Source: Catellatospora tritici (GTDB lineage: Bacteria; Actinomycetota; Actinomycetes; Mycobacteriales; Micromonosporaceae). From it: a DNA stretch of 64,000 bases. The stretch covers positions 1 through 64,000 of the forward strand of contig NZ_JAHRCY010000016.1 of the NCBI RefSeq assembly GCF_019083965.1, read 5' to 3'. This document shows positions 17,085 to 27,414 of the stretch, piece after piece. Within the stretch, counting starts at the first letter, position 1, and every line of letters begins with the position of its first letter. Made by a program: the position numbers and the translations under genes. The notes under the pieces were generated by a model that had not been told where the DNA came from, ran no database searches, and worked only from the letters and a program-made list of their open reading frames with translations.

Positions 17085-17789
17085 CCGGGCGGGCGTGCCA
17101 GGCCGGCCGGAACACGCATGGACAGGCCGGCCCAGCCCACCAAGGAAGAGGTGGTGTTGCCCGGTCGGCGGGTCCTGCGACCGGCTGACCGCAGGCAGTC
17201 CATCGACCGACGCCAGAATAGGGTCGCAGCTGCCGCCGTTACCAGGTCGATGACAGGACTGTCATCGCAAGACGGGCCGCCCGACCTGCTAGGGCTCCAA
17301 GGCGTCGGGGGTCGCTGCGGTCAGTCGTCGTCGGCTGGCGGACGCCGCCGATCTGCCGGAACGACAGGCGATGCCGGTCCGCGGCGCCGGTGCTCCGATC
17401 GGTTCGAAGCCCCGACACCTGCGAGCGGTTCGGGTTCAGTCCTGCCCCGGGCATCCCACAGTTCGCCCACATCCTCGGCACGGCTCGACCGCGCGCCGAC
17501 ACCCTCGATGACTGATGATCGTCAACCCGGCTCTGCGCGCCGCGACAGCCATGTGCCCAATGGACCTACCGGAAGTCGACGTGCTCGCCAGCGGCGCAGC
17601 AGCAGCCGTGGGTGCCGGAGGCAGCCCTCGGTGGCCGTCAGGGTGCCGGAGGTGCCGGGGTAGTTCGCCATCGTGGTCGATCATCTTCTGGCTGCTGCCG
17701 CTGTGGCGGTTCGCAGCCGCGCGGCGGCTTCGTTCAGCTGAACGGACGGCGGCCAGGCCGTGGCGTCATGCCACCGACAAGGCTCGTCG
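17085..17789. other. Intergenic stretch, no gene recognised
   Basis: About 700 bases between the lipoprotein and the membrane operon on the other strand. Short open frames exist on both strands, but none has a family signature or convincing start. The only structured element seen is the palindrome at 17249-17266. Confidence 0.5.
17249..17266. repeat. Copy 2 of the TGACAGGACTGTCATC palindrome
   Basis: Here the symmetry extends to 8-base arms, GATGACAG and CTGTCATC around GA, followed by a G+C-rich stretch. It may be a hairpin or a protein-binding site. Copy 1 is at 14631-14647. Confidence 0.6.
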
Positions 17790-18344
17790 TCACCCGGCAG
17801 TGGTGGAGGCTGCCATCGGTGTTACTGCGGCAGTGGCCGCCGGTCGGCTGCGGCGGAAGCCGTAGGCGGTCATGCCCCGTGGTTTGAACACCGCGAGTGC
17901 CGTGGCGGCTAGCAGTACCAGTGCGGCGGCCACCGCGTCGGCGACCATTTGCACCTGCAGGCCGTGCAGGTGTCCGGTGGCGACCGCCGCGGTGCTGGCG
18001 GGGTCGGCGAGTTGGCCGATGGGTCCGGTGTGTAGGAGCAGCAGTCCTGTGGCGGGGATGGTGAGGGCGATCTTCGCGATGACCCACCAGTGGCGGATCA
18101 GTCCCCAGGCGGTGCCCAGCGACTGGATCACGCCGGTGGTGAAGCTGGCCAGGGCGAGAGGGACGATGACGGCCCAGGCGATGAGGTCGGCGCTGAGGTA
18201 GAGGGCGTGCCCGCGGTCGGGGTCGGTGGTGGTCAGGCCTGCGACCGCGACGGCCAGGAAGCTCGCGACGGCGCCGAGCCAGCCCAGCGATGTGCTGATG
18301 TGCAGGGTGAGCGCGGTCTTGCGCAGCCGCGGTGGCATGAGCAT
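17790..18344 (-). CDS. Four-helix membrane protein (DUF2269-like)
   Basis: A 184-residue integral membrane protein with four clear hydrophobic helices: TLHISTSLGWLGAVASFLAV, LIAWAVIVPLALASFTTGVI, HWWVIAKIALTIPATGLLLL and VADAVAAALVLLAATALAVF. A His and Trp in the first two helices (LHIS, RHWW) resemble small predicted heme-type or DUF2269-like membrane proteins. The start is the ATG at 18344, which overlaps the stop of the upstream 47-residue gene as TGATG; a frame open further upstream is not used. The last residues are Ala/Thr-rich. Probably co-regulated by the divergent TetR. Function unknown. Confidence 0.85.
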   Translation of the reverse strand: MLMPPRLRKTALTLHISTSLGWLGAVASFLAVAVAGLTTTDPDRGHALYLSADLIAWAVIVPLALASFTTGVIQSLGTAWGLIRHWWVIAKIALTIPATGLLLLHTGPIGQLADPASTAAVATGHLHGLQVQMVADAVAAALVLLAATALAVFKPRGMTAYGFRRSRPAATAAVTPMAASTTAG

Positions 18345-18487
18345 CAGTGGCCGCCGTGGGTGGGTACCGTGCCGGTCAGGTGGACGACGAGGAACGCCGC
18401 GACCAGCACGGCGGCGATCAGGGCGGAGACCTTCACCCAGCGCGGCGTCTTCGGGGCCTGCTCGCGAGGCGTGTCGGACGGGGACAT
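18344..18487 (-). CDS. 47-residue single-pass membrane protein
   Basis: A short gene from ATG (18487-18485) to TGA (18346-18344). The product begins MSPSDTPREQAPKTPRWVKV, then has one membrane helix (ALIAAVLVAAFLVVHLTG) and ends in PTHGGH. Its stop overlaps the start of the next membrane-protein gene by one base (TGATG), a strong sign of translational coupling and a reason to accept such a small gene. GAGGAGC lies shortly before the start. It is first in the operon and closest to the TetR operator. The terminal His residues could bind metal, fitting the copper island next door (guess). Confidence 0.75.
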   Translation of the reverse strand: MSPSDTPREQAPKTPRWVKVSALIAAVLVAAFLVVHLTGTVPTHGGH

Positions 18488-18549
18488 GGCTGCTCCTCGG
18501 GGTTTTGTCACGGTGGCGGCGCTCGGGGGAGCCCGTCGCCACTTTAGCG

Positions 18550-18581
18550 ATACACAGTGTCTCTTTCAAGACAGTGTGTAT
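18550..18581. promoter_or_regulatory. Palindromic TetR operator
   Basis: ATACACAGTGTCT and AGACAGTGTGTAT form a near-perfect inverted repeat with 13-base arms around CTTTCA. It lies between the divergent tetR (18610) and the two-gene membrane operon. The ACAGTGT half-sites resemble QacR/TetR-style sites. Regulation of both sides by the adjacent TetR is inferred. Confidence 0.75.
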
Positions 18582-18609
18582 TCGATTGGACGCCCCATAC
18601 ACTTCAGGG

Positions 18610-19188
18610 GTGCCGAGACTGTGGGACGCCACGATCGACGCGCACCGCGGGGCGGTGCGCGAGGCGGTGCTTGACGCAACGGCGGCCCTGGTCGCCGCGC
18701 ACGGAGTGGCGTCGGTGACGATGTCGCAGATCGCCGAGGCGTCGGGGATCGGCCGGGCGACCCTGTACAAGTACTTCCCGGACGTCGACGCGATCCTGCG
18801 GGCGTGGCATGAGCGGCAGGTCGGCGTCCACCTGCAGCAGCTGTCCCTGGTGCGCCAGCAGCATGCCGGCCAGCCCGGTCCGGCGCTGTCGGCGGCCCTG
18901 GACACCTACGCCCACATCTGCCAGACCCAGCACGGCGCGGGCCCGGTGGCGGCCGCGCTGCACCAGGGCGATCACATGGCCCACGCCCACACGCACCTGC
19001 GAGAGCTCGTCACCGCCCTGATCGCCGACGCGGCGCAGGCCGGACAGGCACGCACCGATGTGCCGGCCGCCGAGCTGGCGGGATTCTGCCTCAGCGCCTT
19101 GCAGGCGGCGTCCGGCTTGTCGTCGAAGGCCGGTGTCGGGCGGCTGGTGGCCGTCACCCTGGCGGGGCTTCGACCTCCGGTCGCCTGA
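18610..19188 (+). CDS. TetR-family transcriptional regulator
   Basis: A 192-residue repressor from a GTG at 18610; homology begins there (VPRLWDATIDAHRGAVREAV) although the frame is open much further upstream. The HTH reads HGVASVTMSQIAEASGIGRA then TLYKYFPDVDAILRAW, a clear TetR_N domain. The C-terminal domain contains several His residues (HQGDHMAHAHTHLRELV) that could form part of a ligand or metal site. Divergent from the two-gene membrane operon across a large palindrome, so it probably represses that operon and itself. The copper genes begin just downstream on the other strand. Confidence 0.93.
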   Translation: MPRLWDATIDAHRGAVREAVLDATAALVAAHGVASVTMSQIAEASGIGRATLYKYFPDVDAILRAWHERQVGVHLQQLSLVRQQHAGQPGPALSAALDTYAHICQTQHGAGPVAAALHQGDHMAHAHTHLRELVTALIADAAQAGQARTDVPAAELAGFCLSALQAASGLSSKAGVGRLVAVTLAGLRPPVA

Positions 19189-19206
19189 CACCGGCCGTAA
19201 GCGCGG

Positions 19207-21735
<2,529 letters not shown>

Positions 21736-21822
21736 CTCCGCACTCCACTCGCCATGATCATCGTCTGCGACGGCACTCCGCGCGGGGTCGGCCGGCCGTA
21801 GCTACGCGCCAACCGATCCTGG

Positions 21823-21870
21823 TACCCCTAGGGGGTATATCGAACCGAACATAACATACCCCCTGGGGGT
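21823..21870. promoter_or_regulatory. Two CsoR-type operators between the P-ATPase and csoR
   Basis: TACCCCTAGGGGGTA at 21823-21837 and ATACCCCCTGGGGGT at 21856-21870 are the G/C-run palindromes typical of CsoR-type copper repressors. The first is placed for the P-ATPase promoter, the second between the likely -35 and -10 of csoR. Autoregulation is established for CsoR in other actinobacteria; here it is inferred from the match. Confidence 0.85.
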
Positions 21871-21875
21871 TTGCC

Positions 21876-21881
21876 TATACT
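21876..21881 (+). promoter_or_regulatory. -10 element of csoR, implying a leaderless transcript
   Basis: TATACT ends 6 bases before the csoR ATG at 21888 and no Shine-Dalgarno sequence fits between. Transcription would start at or next to the A of the ATG, giving a leaderless mRNA, which is common in actinobacteria. The operator directly upstream would block RNA polymerase. Confidence 0.65.
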
Positions 21882-21887
21882 GGTGTC

Positions 21888-22211
21888 ATGACGCAGCCGC
21901 ACTCCTCCGCCACGCCCGCCGCCGCGACGGTCACCCGCGGCTACACCGCGACCAAGGACCAGCTGCTGGCCCGCCTGCGCCGCATCGAGGGGCAGGTCAG
22001 GGGTGTCGAGAAGATGGTCGAGGATGACCGGTACTGCATCGACGTGCTCACCCAGATCTCGGCGATCCAGGCGGCCCTGGACAAGGTCGGCCTGGGCCTG
22101 CTGGACGGCCATGCCCGCCACTGCATGCACGAAGGCGCTGAGCAGGGCCGCGCCGACGAGATGGCAGCCGAGATGATGGCCGCGGTCGGGCGCCTGCTCA
22201 AGCGCGGCTGA
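21888..22211 (+). CDS. csoR: Copper-sensing repressor CsoR
   Basis: A 107-residue all-helical metal-sensitive repressor. The Cu(I) ligands of the family are in place: Cys50 (DRYCIDVLTQISAIQ), His75 and Cys79 (GLLDGHARHCMHE). The N-terminal helix LRRIEGQVRGVEKM carries the Arg residues that contact DNA. When Cu(I) binds, CsoR releases its G/C-palindrome operators. Such operators occur in its own promoter, that of the CPD P-ATPase and that of copZ, so it most likely controls the whole 19.2-27.4 kb island. The start is supported by the -10 box 6 bases upstream. Confidence 0.95.
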   Translation: MTQPHSSATPAAATVTRGYTATKDQLLARLRRIEGQVRGVEKMVEDDRYCIDVLTQISAIQAALDKVGLGLLDGHARHCMHEGAEQGRADEMAAEMMAAVGRLLKRG

Positions 22212-22272
22212 CCGCTTCCCGCCACGCGACTGCGGACGCCGGGCCGGGCCGGGCCCGGCGTCCGCAGCAACG

Positions 22273-22878
22273 CTACAGCCGGTCCAGGACCTGCTGCAGT
22301 ACCGCGATCTCGGCGGTCTGGTCCTTCTCGATCTTCGCGGCGAGGGCCTTGGCGTCGGCGTTGCCGCCCTGGGCCTGCTCGGTCTTGGCCATGGCGACCG
22401 CGCCCTGGTGGTGGGCGACCATCATCCGGGTGTACTCGCGGTCGAACGCCGCACCGGACAGCCCTTCCAGACCGCTCATCTGCTGGTCGGTCATCATGCC
22501 GGGCATGGCGCCGTGCATGCCGCCCATCGGGTCGGCGGTCGGCCGCCCCCAGGCCGCCAGCCAGCCCTTCATCGTCTCGATCTCGGGACCTTGCGCGGTC
22601 TTGATCTGGGTGGCCAGCTGCTGCACCTGCGGGTCGGCCGCGCGGGTGGCGGCCAGCTCCGACATGCGCACCGCCTGCTCGTGGTGCGGGATCATGGCCT
22701 GGGCGAACGTCACGTCGGCACTGTTGTAGTTCGCGCCGGCCGGCGCCGAAGACGCCATACCGGGCATGCCGCTGTGGCCGGTGTTGCTGTGGCCGGTCGT
22801 CGAACAGCCGGCCGCGGCGAGGGTCGCGGTGGCGAGTCCGGCCAGCAGCAGCCGCCGGACGAGGATCTTTGCGTACAC
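22273..22878 (-). CDS. DUF305 copper-associated lipoprotein
   Basis: A 201-residue lipoprotein: signal peptide with lipobox LAAAGC, then a His/Met/Gly-rich linker (GHSNTGHSGMPGMASS). The DUF305 domain (ferritin-like helical bundle) shows the paired motifs AQAMIPHHEQAVRMSE and RMMVAHHQGAVAMAK, plus a Met-rich insert GGMHGAMPGMM. The His-His pairs and methionines are probable extracytoplasmic copper ligands, as known for DUF305 proteins induced by copper. It is convergent with csoR and follows the DUF6153 gene in the same direction. Likely role: periplasm-equivalent copper binding. Confidence 0.9.
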   Translation of the reverse strand: MYAKILVRRLLLAGLATATLAAAGCSTTGHSNTGHSGMPGMASSAPAGANYNSADVTFAQAMIPHHEQAVRMSELAATRAADPQVQQLATQIKTAQGPEIETMKGWLAAWGRPTADPMGGMHGAMPGMMTDQQMSGLEGLSGAAFDREYTRMMVAHHQGAVAMAKTEQAQGGNADAKALAAKIEKDQTAEIAVLQQVLDRL

Positions 22879-22952
22879 GGGTGAAGCCTCTCATCGGAGT
22901 CTTGCGGACATGGGCGATCGACCGTGCGGCCACCAGGGCCGCCCGGGTGCTC

Positions 22953-23345
22953 CTATGTCCGTGACACCGACAGCATGGCCAGCCGTATCCGCACCGGAAC
23001 CGCCGTCGGCGGGCCGCGGGACACCGCCAGCGCCGCGGCGAAGGCACGCGGACTCGGCGTGCGTACCGGGCGCTGCCGCAGCCGCAGCACCGCCACCGCC
23101 AGGATGATCAGGGCCGACAGCACGGCCAGGCACACGCTGAACGCGTGCCAGGCGCTGTGGCCGCCGCAGTCGTGGCAGGGCTGCGGCGTGGCGTCCTGGT
23201 CGCCGAACGCGGCGGCGTGGACGGCTCGCGTGGCCGGGTGCGGGCCGCCGTGGGCGGCGTGGCCGAAGGTGTGCATCAGGGCCAGCCCGAACAGCACTGC
23301 CAGCAGCAGCGCTTTCGGAACCGCCCGGCGCACGACCGTCACCAT
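22953..23345 (-). CDS. DUF6153-like small membrane protein
   Basis: A 130-residue protein from the ATG at 23345, chosen because the first helix starts right after it (AVPKALLLAVLFGLALMHTF). A His-rich outer loop (GHAAHGGPHP) and a CHDCGGHSAWHAF segment precede a second helix (LAVLSALIILAVAVLRLR) and a basic Pro/Arg tail. This arrangement resembles the actinobacterial DUF6153 proteins found beside copper genes. The Cys and His residues on the outside suggest metal binding. A CsoR-like palindrome at 23411 lies just before the gene, so copper control is likely. Function otherwise unknown. Confidence 0.75.
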   Translation of the reverse strand: MVTVVRRAVPKALLLAVLFGLALMHTFGHAAHGGPHPATRAVHAAAFGDQDATPQPCHDCGGHSAWHAFSVCLAVLSALIILAVAVLRLRQRPVRTPSPRAFAAALAVSRGPPTAVPVRIRLAMLSVSRT

Positions 23346-23410
23346 GCCTCCACCTCCGCCGCGCCCGTCCGGAGCGGCGGCCCTGTCCAGCGTGCCACGG
23401 CCGCCTCGAC

Positions 23411-23533
23411 GTACCCACCGGGGGTAACCCCACCCGCGAAGCCTCCGCCGTGCCGACGGCGCGAAGCCGCGCCTTTTCGAAACCCCCCGGGGGTATGCTA
23501 GGGTCTCCTTCGGCATACCCGCTGGGGGTATAC
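23411..23533. promoter_or_regulatory. Three CsoR-type sites upstream of copZ and the DUF6153 gene
   Basis: GTACCCACCGGGGGTA at 23411-23426, ACCCCCCGGGGGTA at 23482-23495 and CATACCCGCTGGGGGTATAC at 23514-23533. The middle and last sites overlap -10-like TATGCT (23494-23499) and TATACT (23529-23534). They are placed to control copZ rightward and the DUF6153 gene leftward. The last site is followed by GGAGGGGA, the copZ ribosome site. Confidence 0.85.
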
Positions 23534-23549
23534 TTGGAGGGGAGTCGTC

Positions 23550-23762
23550 ATGGAGACCGTGTACACCGTCAAGGGCATGACCTGCGGGCACTGCGTGAGC
23601 TCGGTCAGCGCCGAGGTCGGCAAGATCGACGGTGTGACCGGGGTGCAGGTGGACCTCGCATCCGGCACAGTGACGGTGACCAGCAGCAGCACGCTGGCGC
23701 AGTCCGCGGTCGCCGCCGCGGTAGACGAGGCCGGCTACGAACTCACCGAGGCCCGGTCGTGA
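23550..23762 (+). CDS. copZ: Copper chaperone CopZ (HMA domain)
   Basis: A 70-residue ferredoxin-like HMA domain with the Cu(I)-binding loop KGMTCGHCVSSV near the N-terminus and the usual KIDGVTGVQVDLASGTVTV strand. It carries cytosolic Cu(I) to the P-type ATPase CopA. A strong GGAGGGGA ribosome site (23536-23543) sits before the ATG. The stop overlaps the GTG of the next gene (GTGA), and that gene in turn overlaps copA, so copZ, the secreted protein and copA form one translationally coupled operon under CsoR-like sites. Confidence 0.95.
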   Translation: METVYTVKGMTCGHCVSSVSAEVGKIDGVTGVQVDLASGTVTVTSSSTLAQSAVAAAVDEAGYELTEARS

Positions 23763-24712
23763 ACACGCGGCTAAAACTCAGCCTCTATGGGCTGGGCCTG
23801 GCCGCGGTGTTCGCGGCGTCGTTCGGGGCCGGCCACCTGGCCGGCCCCGGCCCCGCCCCGGCCGCCCACCAGGCAGTCGCGGCCCACCCCGGCCACGACG
23901 ACCCCACCCCCGCGGTGGGGGAGCCCGCCGAGCTGCCCGGCGGGCTGCAGGTGGCCGAAGACGGCTACCGGCTGCAGCCACTGACCGCCGGCCTGTCCGC
24001 GCAGGCCGCGCAGCCGCTGCGGTTCACCGTGACCGGACTCGACGGGCGACCGGTCACCTCCTACACCCCGACCCACGACAAGGACCTGCACCTGATCCTG
24101 GTCCGCCGGGACCTGACCGGCTTCCAGCACCTGCACCCAGCCCTCGGCGCCGACGGCGTCTGGAGCATCGACGTGCAGGCCCCCGCGGCCGGGCAGTACC
24201 GGATGTTCGCCGACTTCCAGCCCGTCGGCCGCGACCGGCCCCTGACGCTGGGCGCGGACCTGCCCGCCGCCGGTGACTACCAGCCGCAGCCCCTGCCCGC
24301 CGTCCAGCGCACGACCACCGTCGACGGATACACCGTCGCCCTCGGCGGCGACCTGGTCGCGGGTACGTCCTCCACGCTGACCCTGACCGTCAGCAAGGAC
24401 GGTGCGCCGGTGACCGACCTGCAGCCGTACCTGGCCGCCTACGGGCACCTGGTCGCACTGCGCGACGGCGACCTGGCCTACCTGCACGTGCACCCTGACG
24501 GCACTCCAGGCGACGGCCGGACAGCGGCCGGGCCGGGCATCGTCTTCCACGCCGAGGTCCCATCGGCCGGCGCCTACCGGCTGTTCCTGGACTTCCAACA
24601 CGGAGACCTCGTGCACACCGCCGCGTTCACCGCCCTCGCCGCGCCGGCACCGGCGGCGGCCCCGGCGCCGACCAGCACCCCCGCCCCGGCGGCCGGCCAC
24701 GGAGGCCACTGA
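23759..24712 (+). CDS. Exported copper-operon protein with beta-sandwich repeats and His-rich tail
   Basis: A 317-residue protein from a GTG that overlaps the copZ stop by four bases; the same frame is open upstream but would lack a signal. Residues ~7-30 are a signal anchor (LSLYGLGLAAVFAASFGAGH). The exported part has two related halves, each with an HLH-type strand: DKDLHLILVRRDLTGFQHLH and GHLVALRDGDLAYLHVHPDG, followed by matching GAYRLFLDFQHGD. The His pairs (FQHLHP, LHVHP) look like metal ligands. The tail is Ala/Pro-rich and ends in GHGGH. It is common as the middle gene between CopZ and CopA in actinobacteria. Likely extracytoplasmic copper binding (inference). Confidence 0.85.
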   Translation: MNTRLKLSLYGLGLAAVFAASFGAGHLAGPGPAPAAHQAVAAHPGHDDPTPAVGEPAELPGGLQVAEDGYRLQPLTAGLSAQAAQPLRFTVTGLDGRPVTSYTPTHDKDLHLILVRRDLTGFQHLHPALGADGVWSIDVQAPAAGQYRMFADFQPVGRDRPLTLGADLPAAGDYQPQPLPAVQRTTTVDGYTVALGGDLVAGTSSTLTLTVSKDGAPVTDLQPYLAAYGHLVALRDGDLAYLHVHPDGTPGDGRTAAGPGIVFHAEVPSAGAYRLFLDFQHGDLVHTAAFTALAAPAPAAAPAPTSTPAPAAGHGGH

Positions 24713-26973
24713 TGAGCACCGACAGCACCCACCTGACCTACGCCACCCAGCACATCGACCTCGCGATCGGCGGGATGACCTGCGCCTCGTGCGCCGCCAG
24801 GATCGAAAAGAAGCTCAACCGCATCGACGGCGTGACCGCGACGGTCAACTACGCCACCGAGAAGGCATCGGTGACCTACCCCGAGACCGTCAGCACCGAC
24901 CAGCTCATCGCCACCGTCGAGGCCACCGGCTACACGGCCGCACTGCCGCCGGCCCCCGACCAGGCCGCCCCCGACCAGCCCGCCGAAACGGACGAGCTGG
25001 CCGGGCTGCGCCGCCGCCTGCAGACCTCCGCTGTGCTAGCGCTGCCGGTGGCGGTCCTGGCGATGGTCCCGGCGTGGCAGTTCACCAACTGGCAGTGGCT
25101 GTCGCTCGTGCTGGCGGCCCCGGTCGTCGTCTACGGCGGGGCGCCGTTCCACCGCGCGGCGTGGACGAACCTGCGCCACGGCGCGGCCACCATGGACACC
25201 CTCATCTCGGTGGGCACCCTCGCCGCGTTCGGGTGGTCGCTGTGGGCGCTGTTCTTCGGCACCGCCGGCACCGCCGGCATGACCCACCCGTTCAGCTTCG
25301 CCGTCGTCCGCGGCGGCGGGCAGGACAGCATCTACCTCGAGGTCGCCGCCGCCGTCACCGTGTTCATCCTCGCCGGGCGGTTCTTCGAAGCCCGGTCCAA
25401 GCGCCGAGCCGGCGCGGCCCTGCGCGCACTGCTCGAACTCGGCGCCAAGGACGTCACCGTGCTGCGCGATGGGCGCGAGACCCGCATCCCGGTCGGGCAG
25501 CTGGCCGTCGGGGACCTGTTCGTCGTCCGGCCCGGCGAGAAGATCGCCACCGACGGCGTGATCGCCGAGGGGGCGTCGGCAGTCGACGCTTCCATGCTCA
25601 CCGGCGAGTCCGTGCCCGTCGAGGTCGGCCCCGGCGACACCGTCACCGGCGCGACCGTCAACGCCGGCGGCCGCCTGGTCGTCCGCGCACAGCGCATCGG
25701 CGCCGACACCCAGCTGGCGCAGATGGCCCGCCTCGTCGAGCAGGCGCAGACCGGCAAAGCCGCCGTGCAGCGCCTGGCCGACCGGATCTCGGCCGTGTTC
25801 GTCCCGATCGTCATCGCCCTGGCCGTGGCCACGCTCGGGTTCTGGCTCGGCACCGGCGGCGGACCCGCAGCCGCGTTCACCGCCGCGGTCGCCGTACTGA
25901 TCATCGCGTGCCCGTGCGCGCTCGGCCTGGCCACCCCGACCGCGCTGCTGGTCGGAACCGGCCGTGGCGCCCAGCTCGGCATCCTCATCAAAGGCCCCGA
26001 GGTCCTCGAATCGACCCGCCGCGTCGACGCGATCGTGCTCGACAAGACCGGCACCGTCACCACCGGCCGCATGACCCTGCTCGACACCACGACCACGGCA
26101 GGCACCAGCCGCGACCTGGCGCTGCGGCTGGCTGGCGCCGCCGAGGCCGCCTCCGAACACCCCATCGCGCAGGCGATCGCCCGCACCGCCGCCGAGGCGG
26201 GCGGCCTTCCCCCGGTGACCGGGTTCACCAACAGGCAGGGCCTCGGCGTCACCGGCGTCGTCGAGGGCACCGCGGTCGTGGTCGGCCGGGCGGCACTGCT
26301 CGCCGAGCACGGCCTGGCCGTGCCGGGCGAGCTCGACGCGGCACGGCAGGCCGCCGAGCAGGCAGGGCGGACCGCGGTGCTGGTCGGCTGGGACGGGCAG
26401 GCGCGCGCGGTGTTCGCCGTCGCGGACACGGTCAAGCCGACCAGCGCCGCCGCGGTCGCCGGGCTGCGTGCCCTCGGGCTGACCCCGGTCCTGCTGACCG
26501 GCGACAACACCACCGTCGCCCGCGCGATCGCGGCCGAGGTCGGCATCGACGAGGTCATCGCCGAGGTGCTGCCCGCAGGCAAGGTCGAGGTCGTCAGGCG
26601 GCTGCAGGAGCAGGGCAAGGTCGTGGCCATGGCCGGCGACGGCGTCAACGACGCCGCCGCCCTCGCGCAGGCCGACCTGGGCCTGGCCATGGGTACCGGC
26701 ACCGACGCCGCGATCGAGGCCGCCGACCTCACCCTGGTACGCGGCGACCTGGTGGCCGCCGTCGACGCGATCCGGCTGTCGCGGCGCACCCTCGCCACGA
26801 TCAAGGCGAACCTGTTCTGGGCCTTCGCCTACAACGTCGCCGCCCTGCCCCTGGCCGCGTTCGGGCTGCTCAACCCGATGATCGCCGGCGCCGCAATGGC
26901 CCTGTCGTCGGTGTTCGTCGTGTCCAACAGCCTGCGCCTACGCGGCTTCCGACCTGTGACCCTCACCCGCTGA
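24712..26973 (+). CDS. copA: Copper-exporting P1B-1 ATPase CopA
   Basis: A 753-residue Cu(I) pump with one N-terminal HMA domain (GGMTCASCAARIEKKLN, about residues 20-85) and eight predicted membrane helices. The core has TGES in MLTGESVPVEVG, CPCALGLATPTALL, DKTGTVTTGRM, HP in EHPIAQAI and GDGVNDAAALAQA. The last helices have AYNVAALPLAAFG and AMALSSVFVVSNSLRLRGF, the YN and M-x2-SS signatures of Cu(I)-specific P1B-1 ATPases. The ATG overlaps the stop of the preceding gene (TGATG). Together with CopZ it removes Cu(I) from the cytosol. Induction through the CsoR-like sites upstream of copZ is likely. Confidence 0.96.
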   Translation: MSTDSTHLTYATQHIDLAIGGMTCASCAARIEKKLNRIDGVTATVNYATEKASVTYPETVSTDQLIATVEATGYTAALPPAPDQAAPDQPAETDELAGLRRRLQTSAVLALPVAVLAMVPAWQFTNWQWLSLVLAAPVVVYGGAPFHRAAWTNLRHGAATMDTLISVGTLAAFGWSLWALFFGTAGTAGMTHPFSFAVVRGGGQDSIYLEVAAAVTVFILAGRFFEARSKRRAGAALRALLELGAKDVTVLRDGRETRIPVGQLAVGDLFVVRPGEKIATDGVIAEGASAVDASMLTGESVPVEVGPGDTVTGATVNAGGRLVVRAQRIGADTQLAQMARLVEQAQTGKAAVQRLADRISAVFVPIVIALAVATLGFWLGTGGGPAAAFTAAVAVLIIACPCALGLATPTALLVGTGRGAQLGILIKGPEVLESTRRVDAIVLDKTGTVTTGRMTLLDTTTTAGTSRDLALRLAGAAEAASEHPIAQAIARTAAEAGGLPPVTGFTNRQGLGVTGVVEGTAVVVGRAALLAEHGLAVPGELDAARQAAEQAGRTAVLVGWDGQARAVFAVADTVKPTSAAAVAGLRALGLTPVLLTGDNTTVARAIAAEVGIDEVIAEVLPAGKVEVVRRLQEQGKVVAMAGDGVNDAAALAQADLGLAMGTGTDAAIEAADLTLVRGDLVAAVDAIRLSRRTLATIKANLFWAFAYNVAALPLAAFGLLNPMIAGAAMALSSVFVVSNSLRLRGFRPVTLTR

Positions 26974-27039
26974 CCTAGTCCCCGCCGCTGCCGGGCACCT
27001 CACCGGTGCCCGGCAGACCTCTCCCAGAAGGCAACGACG

Positions 27040-27414
27040 ATGACCACCCCCACCGCGGCAGCCCACACATGCCGCATCGCAGTGTGCCGTGGGTGCTGCT
27101 GCGGCACCGACAAACACCCCGGCACCGACCACCGCCGGCAGCTCGACGACCTGCGTCAGGCGCCGCGAGCCACCGTCACGGTCACCGACTGCCTGGGCAA
27201 CTGCGAGCGCAGCAACACCGTCGTGGTCGTACCGTCGCCCGCCGGGCGGACCGCCGGTGGGCGGGTCACCTGGCTGGCGCAGGTACTCGACATCGAAACC
27301 ACACACGCCGTCAGGGACTGGGTGGCCGCAGGCGGCCCCGGCCTGGCGCCGCTGCCGCAGGTCCTGGCACGTCACGTGCAGCAGGCACCGCAGTCGCGGG
27401 CCGCTGCGGGCTAG
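27040..27414 (+). CDS. Thioredoxin-like [2Fe-2S] ferredoxin-domain protein
   Basis: A 124-residue protein with Cys11, Cys16, Cys19-21 (CRIAVCRGCCCGTDKHPG) and Cys51/Cys55 (DCLGNCERSN). This spacing fits the thioredoxin-like (2Fe-2S) ferredoxin family, with extra cysteines beyond the four cluster ligands. Two alternative frames over the same bases are shadows. It follows copA by 66 bases in the same direction and may belong to the copper operon, as an electron carrier or because Cu(I) damages exposed Fe-S clusters (inference). Its TAG stop lies in the first unit of a 17-base tandem repeat, at the boundary with IS110 sequence. Confidence 0.8.
   Translation: MTTPTAAAHTCRIAVCRGCCCGTDKHPGTDHRRQLDDLRQAPRATVTVTDCLGNCERSNTVVVVPSPAGRTAGGRVTWLAQVLDIETTHAVRDWVAAGGPGLAPLPQVLARHVQQAPQSRAAAG

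Noticed and set aside
24789..26978. 729-codon open frame overlapping copA
   Set aside because: Frame-shifted reading of copA with extreme Arg/Gly content and no domain.
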